From NCBI GenBank assembly GCA_039621445.1, contig CP154955.1, positions 39,068,426 through 39,132,425 of the forward strand: 64,000 nucleotides of DNA. The letters run 5' to 3'. Position 1 is the stretch's first letter. Each line of letters starts with the position of its first letter. This DNA comes from Euglena gracilis. Lineage: Eukaryota > Euglenida > Euglenophyceae > Euglenales. The notes below the pieces were generated by a model, which saw only the letters and a list, made by a program, of their open reading frames with translations, did no database searches and was not told the DNA's origin. Below are positions 1 to 9,500 of this stretch, piece after piece. The position numbers and the translations under genes were made by a program.

Positions 1-2221
1 ATCGAAAAAAATTTTTCGCCCAAAACCATGTTTTTTGGCCTCCCGGACCCAGAAAATATGTTTTTGGGCCAAAAATGAGTGTTTTTCGCAGGCCGGGCCG
101 GGGTGGTCCCCCAAAGAGCTCAGCTCTACGTCACACCCTGGTCGCTGAGCTCTTATCTCTTTAGAGTAAGAGCGAAGCTTACCACCGGGTTGGAGACCCC
201 CCCTCCCCCCCCACCCCACCCCCACCCCCCGCCACCCCGCCCCCCCCGCCCCCTCTGAGTAGGTCCGGGCCCCCGAGGATTATCGATGTGATTGGATTTC
301 CGGGCCTCCAAAGTGAATAGCCTATAGGTTAGGGGAGGTTCCCTAGTTTCTCCAGAGCACTTCGGTTACCCGCAACTCCCCGCCAGTCCGGAGATATGGC
401 CCGAGCAAAAAAGTTGTCTACCGTTTTTTTTTCCGGGGAAATTGCAGGGTCATTTTGGGGTCAAAAAATCGAAAAATTCAAAATGTCTCGAAAACGCCGG
501 GGAGTTGCGAAAAAGTGAAGAGGACGTCATTCCTCAACTTTGGGACGCCCGATCGATCGGTATGCGCGGTTTGGGCCGACTCCCCGCCTAGCCCGAGATA
601 CGGCCGTTTTGGGGTTTTGGGCCAGTTGGGCCAGTTTTGGCCATTTCGGGCCCGTTCGGGGCCCGAAGCCGTATTTTGCCCGTATCTCGGGCTAGACGGG
701 GAGTTGGAGCCCAAACCAGGGGGTCAATCATTAGGTTTAGGGGGGGGGGTTGACCGTTTTTTGGGGTTCCCAGGGCCTGGTTGTGCCGTTTTGGGCCATT
801 TTTGGGTATTCTGGGACCCCTGATGGGACGCGAGGGCGGCCGGGCTGGGGTCCAAAAATCGAAAATTTCAAAATATCTCGAAAACGCCGCGGAGTTGAGG
901 AAAAGTGATGGCGACCTTATTTGACGACCTTGGAACGCCCTATCGATCGGTATGCGCGGTTTAGGACAACTCCTCGCCTGGCCCGAGATACGGCCGTTTT
1001 GGGGGTTTTGGGCCCGTTTTGCCAGTTTTGGCCCGTTCAGGGCCCGAAACCGTAAATTGGCCGTATCTCGGGCTAGACGGGGAGTTGGGACTCAAACTGG
1101 GGGTCAAACATTACGTTTAGGGGGGGGGTTTTGACCGTTTTTTGGGGTTCCCGGGGTCTGGTTGTGCGATTTTGGCCAGTTTTGGGTGTTCGGGGACCCC
1201 ATCGCGCGCCGTCAGGGCGGCTGGGTGAGGGGGGGCATGTGGCAGGTCGGGACCCAAAATTTTGAAAATTTTTTTTTCGCTCAAAAACACTTTTTTTCAC
1301 TTCAGAATCAAAAAAAGTGTTTTTGAGCGAAAAATTTTTTTCCGACCCGCACCCCCCCAAGCCCCCCCCCTGGATGCCCCCCCCCCCATAGGCCGGTGGA
1401 TTTAGCCATTTTTGGTCAAAAAGTCAAAAAAATTCAAAAAATTTTTTTTCGCCCAAAACCATGTTTTTTGGCCTCCCGGACCGGGAAAACCAGTGTTTGA
1501 GCCGAAAACGAGCGTTTTTCGACCCGCCCGCGCCCCGTTTTGGGCTGCCAACCCATTGATTTTGGGTCAAAACTGGGTCAAAAAAGTGGACAAAAATCGA
1601 AAAAAAAATTTTTGCCCGAAACGATGTTTTTTGGCCTCCCAGACCGGAAAAAAACTTTCCCGACCCGGACCCCCCCCCCATGCCCCCCTTCCCCCCCTGG
1701 CTGGGGCCCGCCCAGCCATTGGATTCGGCCATTTTTGGGTCAAAAAATTGAAAAATTGAATTTTTTTGCCCAAAAGTATGTTTTTTGACGTCCCAGACCC
1801 GAAAAAAGTGCTTTTCGGCCGAGAATGATCGATTTTCGACCCGCCAACACCCCCGTTTTAGGCCCGAATCGTTTGGACCTGGGGGCATTTTCTATTCAAA
1901 AAAGTCTAACAAAAATAGGAATTTTTTTTTTGGGCCAAGACGATATCTTTTGGCCTCCCGGACCCTGAAAAATTATTTTTGGACCGAAAATGAGTGTTTT
2001 TTTTTACCCCAGCCCCCCATTTTGGGCCTGAGTCCTGTGGATTTTGGGTCATTTTCGGGTCAAAAAGTTGAAAAAAATGTTAATTTTTTTTGCCCAAAAC
2101 GATGTTTTTTTTGCCTCCCAGACCCGGTAAAATTCTTTTTAAGACGAAAATGAGCGCTTTTCAACCCCCCGTCCATGCCCCAGCCGGGCAGCTAGGCCCG
2201 GGGCCGCCCTCCCCTGGTTTA
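1..2221. repeat. Composite dispersed repeat block
   Basis: No gene is seen. The block mixes modules that recur elsewhere in the window: the 'gagctcagctctacgtcac' module at 112-185 (again near 15,195 and inverted near 53,090), modules with inverted 'cccgagatacggccg' / 'cgtatctcgggcta' motifs (590-720, 970-1,090), and the 'ggcctcccggaccc' module (1-60, 1,450-2,150) that is tandem at 15.9-16.5 kb. Open frames run through it in several phases because the sequence is low in stops. I read these as repeat shadows, not proteins. Confidence 0.75.
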
Positions 2222-2264
2222 TGGATGTGTTTGGATTTCCCAGTCCCCGAAGTTAATAGCCCAT

Positions 2265-2700
2265 ATGTTTGTCAATGGCCCTTTCTGCCACACGAAGTTG
2301 GCGGGCTACAGCTCGCGCTAGTGTGATGGACAAATTCTCAGTCAGCCCTTGGAGCCGGAGTTGTCTGATAGAGCCGGGAAGAAGCTTGGTGGCTGCGACG
2401 CCAGGACAACCCCATGGGTTGAAGGCAACGCCAGTGTCTTCCCCCTCACAGATGCCATGCACAGCGCTCCTCTGGCTGATTTTGGTTGTGGAGTTCAGCA
2501 TCTAACAGGGTCCGTAGAACACGGGTGAGATTCAAGGGCCTGCAGCAGGGGGCCAGTGGATGGTCAATGGTGAGGTCCACCATTGACTTAAGTCAATGTT
2601 CCTTGCGAACGGAAATACCCGAACGTTGGCAGAGATCCACGAGCCGCATACAGAACGCGGTGCGTTGCGCGCTTACAGTTACGAGAAACTCTGTCATGGG
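2265..2700. other. About 430-bp insertion in the composite repeat, with a minus-strand ORF
   Basis: The flanks (2,222-2,264 and 2,701-2,860) are contiguous in the sister copy at 290-470, so this segment interrupts the repeat. It looks unlike its surroundings: balanced composition and no homopolymers. A minus-strand open frame (2,253-2,501, about 80 codons) has protein-like composition, but I do not recognise it. No clean target duplication is visible (cccatatg versus catggg at the edges). It could be a small non-autonomous element or a captured gene fragment. Confidence 0.45.
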
Positions 2701-3060
2701 TTAGGGGACGATCCGTAGTTTCTCTAGAGCTTTTGGGTTTCCTGCAACTCCCAGCTAGTCCGGAGATATGGCCCAAGCAAAAAAAGTTGTTTGCCGTTGT
2801 TTTTTTTCCCCAGGAAATTGCAGGGTCATATTGGGGGACAAAAGAAATCAAAAAATTCAAAATATCTTAAAAAGACGGCCGTTTTGTGGTTTTGGGCCAG
2901 TTTTTCCAGTTTTGCCTATTTCAAACCTGTTTGGGTCCCGAAACTGTAAATTGCCGTATCTCGGGCTAGACGAGGAGTTGGAACCCAAAGCAGGGGGTCA
3001 ATCATGAGGTTTAGGGGGGGGGGTTTGACCGTTGACCAATTGGGGGGGGGGGACTGTCAA
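2701..3060. repeat. Continuation of the composite repeat
   Basis: Resumes the repeat interrupted at 2,264: the 'gtccggagatatggccc' module, then the 'tatctcgggctagacg' module, ending in G-tracts. No gene seen. Confidence 0.6.
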
Positions 3061-3112
3061 ATAGGGGGGAAATGTCAATTAGGAGGGGGTGGATTTTTAA
3101 TCGGGGGGGTGT

Positions 3113-3270
3113 TCAAAATAAGAAGATGGATAAAATAAAACTTCTTCAAAATAGTGCATCATTTAAAAAACATGTTAGGAGGGGTGGATTTTTATATTAG
3201 GGGGGGTTTTCAAAATAAGCAGATGGATAAAATAAAACATCTTCAAAATAGTGCATCATTTAAAAAATAT
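3113..3270. repeat. 98-bp tandem duplication upstream of the Helitron ORF
   Basis: The segment starting 'caaaataagaagatgg' at 3,113 recurs at 3,211 with two or three changes, including a shared AT-rich stretch with 'gtgcatcatttaaaaaa'. It lies about 320 bp before the Helitron reading frame and may be part of its 5' non-coding region. Confidence 0.7.
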
Positions 3271-3588
3271 GCTGTGCATATTTTTTGGCAGCCCATTCAC
3301 ACGGGCTGTCTAATTGCACCAAACTTTGGCTGCAACGCATAGTCCTGCCTGATATCTGACCTGAAATCCCTCAAAAATGTCAATCTGCTAACCCAAGGGG
3401 ACAATTTTGGGTCAAAACAAAAAATTGCAGGAAATCAATAAAGTTTGGCCTTAAGGTGATGTATTTTGAGCTGACGATGCAGGCCAACCATTTTGAGCAT
3501 TGCTTGTCAGGCGCGAAAAGACATTGAATGGTGAAATCCTCTCTTCTCTTCTCTGTGCAGGGTTTTCCAATTTTTTTTGTTTTTGTTA

Positions 3589-6500
3589 ATGCATTCAATG
3601 CAACAACAAGATGAGGACATGATGCCATCGCCAACGTTGCGGCATGGTGTTGTTGTCTTCATTGGTGTGGGGTGTTTTTTGTTTGCATTAATGAAAGCGT
3701 TGAAGAAACGAATGGAAAATGCGCCCTGTTCCAACCCCTCAACGTTGGTAAAGCCAGACACTTTCGAATGTTGGGGTGATATTGAAATGGAACGTGCCAT
3801 GCAAAATGAAAGTTCTTTTGGCTCTTGGGATGCAACCAACGAAACACGTAGGGAATTTGTTCGTAGTGTGAGTGGTGGTGTGCAAAAATGTGATAGTTTC
3901 TGGCCAGAAGGCATTGCATTCGGCCTTGGTGGTTCTAATTTTATGCAACAAAGCACTTGTATAGGGGAGGAATGCAAGTACTGCAGGAAAACATTTTCAA
4001 CGCGGCCAAATTTGTTACGGCATATTCGAAATGTGCACGCGGGTAGCACAGAAAGGGACGATGATTGTATGCCGGCCCAACCTGGTGAGGGATGTAATGC
4101 ACAAGCTATTGAAAGTGACAGGTTACAATGTCCTCAGTGTGAAAAGACGTTTGCATCAAATAAGCATTTGTTGAGGCACATGCGTGACCAGCATTCCGCA
4201 GACATTTCCGATGTCCACAGTCCTAAATTATTCACCTGCAGCAAATGTGATGAGCATTTTGGTGATCGAGGTCATTTAAAACGCCATTTTGAAAGGTGTA
4301 ACTCTTCTGTCCCAAGGACCCCGTCACGCGTGTGCCCTTATTGTAAGGAAGAATTTTCGAGAGTGCAAAACATGCGGCGCCACGTTGTAGGCTGTGTGAA
4401 GGCACCAATTCGTAGTTTGTCCCGAAGGCGCCTGTTCTACGAGGAGAGCATGGACACAGGCATCTATGGGGTTGAGGGTGTGGTGCATGCTGCCGAAGGT
4501 GCCGTGGGAGGAATGCAAGGCGCAGAACATGGTGCACGTGGTGTGGAGGGGGGGTGCAGTGGGGTGGAGGGTATGGCACATGCCGCCAAAGGTGCCGCGG
4601 GAGGCGTAGAACGTGGTGCACATGGCGTGCAGGGGGGGTGCAGTGGGGTTCAGGGTATGGTGCATGCCGCCGAAGGTGCCGTGGGAGGAATGCAAGGCGC
4701 AGAACATGGTGCACAAAGTGCTGCACGTGGCGTGGAGGGGGGGTGCAGTGGAGTGGAGGGTATGGCGCATGCCGCTAAAGGTGCCGAGGGAGGCGCAGAA
4801 CGTGGTGCACATGGCGTGCAGGGGGGGTGCAGTGGGGTTCAGGGTATGGTGCATGCCATGGAAGGTGGTGAGCACGGTGCACAAGGTGCAGCATGCGGGG
4901 TTTTGGGAGCAACATTCGGAGGTCAGAGAAGCTTTGTATGGGAACAGTTACATGCTTCATCGCGGATGAATTGCCCACTATTGAAATTGGGTGATGAACA
5001 ATTGGCACAATTGCTGAATGTCGAGCCCCCTAATGAAACTGAATTTCGATCGTTGGGTGGGTGGAAATCATTAGCGGCGGTTATGCGGGGATGGTGGGAT
5101 TCAACTGGGTGGGGCACATGGCCGGCAGCCCCGTGTCCATTTCCAAGTACCGAGAGGGATGAAGTTTTGCAACAACTGGAGAATGAAGAACTGACGCCGG
5201 AAAGGGTTGTTTCCATGGTGAAAGAATGGGAAGAGAATGTTGGTGTCCTTGACAACATAAACATTTGTCAAGTGTGTGGTGTTGAAGACTTCATTGAAGT
5301 GAAACCAGTTTCACTTCATTCTTTGCAGGTGCTGCAATTGAATGAAGTCGAACAAGACTGGTTGGCCAAAATCCCCACTCAGTACCATTGCCATCTTTGC
5401 ATTGTTCAACATGGGGTGAATTTGTATTGGTTGCATGGTGTCCCTGAAGCCGGAGATGTGCATGTTTGCAAACAGTGCCAGAAATCACTAATTGGGCCAA
5501 GCCCAATTCGACCACCGCGATCTGTTGCCAGTGGAAAACATTTTGGCATTAGGTCAGGGTTGCCTGAATTGACAGCGCTGGAGGAACGTCTCATTGCCCC
5601 TGTCAGGACCTGCATCACAATAGTAAAATTGGTAGCCATGGGTGGTGGTCATGGCGTGGGGTGGGGCATCAAGGGACACACTATCTCTTTTCCCCATGAA
5701 GGGTTGGAACAAACCATTTTGGCCCTTCCAAATGTGGCTCGGTTGAAAGAAACCAAAGTTTTATTTCTGGGGGCAAGGCCCCAATGGGATCAAGTCCTGG
5801 CAACTGAACGCTGCAGGGCCAAAATCGAACGAATTTTCACGGTCAATTGGGATAAGTTGATACAATGGCTTGTCGTGTTGAAGCACATTAATCCATTGTA
5901 CGCAGCCGTTGAAATTTTGCAACGGGAACCCTCTGAGGTACATGCTTTCTCTTCCACCATTTTTGAAAGGGTTGAAATTGTGGAAGAAAGTGAGGCAACA
6001 GCATGTGATGCCCGCATGTCTGCGGATATTGCAAACCCTTCTGATGAAATGGAAACAAATGCCATCGACGATGCAGTTTTGGTTGCGGATGGCACCATCG
6101 TGGGATGTGCAAGTAATGACCTCCCAGCAGTGGCCCAATGCATTCAAGACATTTGCAAAAATCGTGCCACGACGTTTGTTCATCGGGATGAAACCCCTGT
6201 CAATGAGTTCACACGTAATGCACATCTGCTAATGGGATCTTTTCCAACTTTGTTTATGACATACCAAGGGATTGAAAAAAACAGTGGGTTGAATACCGAG
6301 ACTGTGCGTCATCTTTTGTATCAACATGACCACAGGTTTGCCGAGAGCCGGGATTTCGTGCTTCTCACGTTCAATCAAAAGTTAAGACACATGGCTCTCC
6401 GGAGCATAAGTCGTCGCCTCAAAGCAACCCCTTCGTTTTTAACTCGTTTTGAAAATGCCGTGAATAGCGTTGATTTTACAGAACGCTTGGAAGAGGCAAT

Positions 6501-9500
6501 CAAGAATCCAACTGGTTCGTTGGCTACAAAGCTACTGATGCAGTTTTTGCCCATCATCCGCACTTGTCATAGTATTGTGCCATTTGGGTCTTCCGAAAGA
6601 TATGCCACTCTGGGGAAAATGCAGGCAATGCTTGCGTGGTTTGGGATGCCATCCGTTTTCTTCACATTTGCGCCAAATGATGTGGATAATGTGTTGACCC
6701 TCGCCCTGTGTTTGGGAAAGGTAAAATTATCACTCCAAATGCCGGAGACGTCGGCAAAATTTTCTGCAATATCAAACAACCCTGTGGCTGCTGCTCGGAT
6801 ATTTGAGAGACAAGTGCTTGCCTTCATGAAAGCGTTATTAGGGGTGCCCGATGCACAGACTACCCGAAAACATGAATGCATGTGCTCCAGAAAAGTTGGC
6901 ATGCATGGGACGCCAATAGCTGCAGTCATTTGCACCGAGGCTCAATCCCGAGGTTCATTGCATGGGCACGGCGTGTTCTGGGGTGGAATTCCACCCCACA
7001 TATTGGATGCGATTGTTCACGATGAAGAAGCAATAAAGGTTGCGGCAAGGGCTCTTGATTCCCAAGTTTGCACTAGTTTATCCAATGATGTGCATGAAAA
7101 ATGGGAGGAAAGGCAAAGAGAGCATTGTCCAGCCCCCCGAATGCTGGAAGAAAAAGGACAAAGACTCCCATTGCCCGTAAATGTTGAGGAAGCATATATG
7201 TCCATCATGCATTTTGCGGAGGAAGTCATGGGGGCCCTGCAAATACACCGATGTTTCATACCTAGCTGCGGAAAACCGCCTGCTGGACGGTTTGGCTGCC
7301 GTTTTGGCATGCCGCGTGCGTGTGGGTCCCACTTGGCCGAGACACGGCCCCACCTTTTTGTTGCGCGTAAAATGGAAACAGGTGGACATGATTTACAGCA
7401 GATCCCATTGGAACACATGGCAAATATTGCAGAGGATCCCACAGTTGATAGCCATTTAGTGGTATGGGAAACAAAGCGACCACACAATTGTGATGGCCGC
7501 GTCGTGGATTGCAGCAAACTTGTATCTTTTGTCCTTGCCTGTAACTCAAATGCGCAAATTCTAGGAGGGGAGGTGGGGGTGCTGGCATTGGCAAATTATG
7601 TCGTTGGATATTGCACAAAGAACCCTGTGAAATTGGGTGGGGTTTTATCAGTCGTGCGTCATGTCCTGGGAGAAGTCGAGGAACGGCTCGGACACAAAAT
7701 GCAAGAGAAGCAAGATTATGCCGTCCTTTTGAAACGCGTTGTTAATGCCATGGATCGAAAGATTGAGGTGGGTGCCCAAATGGCAGCCACGGCAGTACTA
7801 GGTTATCCATCGTGGCACGCATCCCATAAATTTGTCATTGTAAATCCCTGGCATTACATCTCAAGTTTGCCCGCTCTTTTCCCTGCTATGGCAGAATTAG
7901 GGGAAAGAAAGTCAAATGAAGACGACATTTTGTGCTCAAACAAGAGTTCAACAAACGAGGCTGCGGTCAGTGGCACTGCAGACATAGACGGACAGGGGGT
8001 ATTGCCGTATGATGTTGATGGAGATGCGCAAAGCGATGACGCGGATGATTTTGACGAGGAATTCAAGAGTGGCAATGATGATGATGAGGGTGAGAGTGAA
8101 CATGAGGAATCGGAGATCGAAAATGGCGACGGAGAGTGCAACGGCGATCTAGCAAATGAACCCTTACAACAAAAAGTGGCACAGCTACATTTGGCTGGAA
8201 AAAAGGGAAATGGGAAGGACAATAGAACGTTGGATACCCTAATGCATTTGCGTCGAATGGACAATTTGGATGACCCTTTTGTGGAAGAGGGAGGTGCAAC
8301 AGAACTGGTTTCTGTTGTGCATGAAGGAAAATCAATCATCGTGGGCATCCCTGCAGCATACAATTATGCTTTACGGGGAGGTGAATTGGAAAACATAAGT
8401 GCACTGGAGTACGCTGCCCATTTTTCGTTACAAAGTGCTGTGAATGATGTTAGCATCGATGGTGAACCACCCGAAGGGAGTCCAAAAGGAACAATGTTTC
8501 ATTTGCATGATATGCATCTGTTGGCCGGAACATGGGTACAAAAAATGGGAAATCAATTCCGATGCCCAGTGTTGTCGGGGAAAAAGTTGCCCAAATGGCC
8601 GGGGGAGGATGGACCATCGCGCGTCCAAAAAATTTGGGCACAATACGTGATGACCTTCATAGTTCCGTGGAGTTTTGAAAATCCACCCAAAATAGCGTGG
8701 GATGATTTCTGCCAATGGGAGGAGTGTGCAGGCAAAAAAGAAGCACCATATTTAGATCGTGCACGGTTTGCTTATGTTCAAAGGTTGAAAAGTCTAACCG
8801 CAGTTGCACAAAAAAATTCGGTTCTCTCAGCCATAATTAGAAATAGAAACCAAAAGAAATGGGGTCTGCCGCACCCACTCGACATAAATTTCAATGCTTT
8901 GGCAGAAAGAAGTGCAATGCAAGAAATCAGGCATTCTGTGAAAATTCAGCATTTTCATGACACACTTCACAACCTTCATGAGGCCATGCAAAAATATAGC
9001 AGTGAGGGTTTGAAAGAATGCGACCAGGTGGAACCACGATTGGTGAACGTATTACTGAAAGTTTTCTCTGGGCGGGTGGAGGAACACAGCCAGCAGACCA
9101 AATCTCCAAATGTAATCGAGCGTTTTGCAATGCACATTAACAGTGCAAACCCATTTGATGCCAAGGCTGCTTTATTAGACACATTGAATAAGACGTACGC
9201 TGTGTTGAAAAGCGATGATTTTCAACCCCCGGAAGTCGGCTCCCGGGTTGGAACAAACCCAGCCACGGTGCGATTCTGTCTGCAAAGCAATGTGGTTTTA
9301 ACCGAGGAACAAGAAAATTTTGTACAAATGATTTCGGAGTACGTACAGTTTGTTTCCATCGCAGATCCATCATGCAAACCAACCCCACCTCGTGTCGTCG
9401 TACATGCGGGACCCGGAACAGGAAAAAGCACAATGGCAAGGGAATTGCATAACCGACTTTCCACAGCATTTGGAACAAACATTTTGCGTTTTATGGCCCC

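Noticed and set aside
4232-4884. His/Cys/Thr-rich ORFs on the minus strand of the Helitron gene
   Set aside because: They are shadows of the Gly/Ala/His repeat-coding region on the plus strand.
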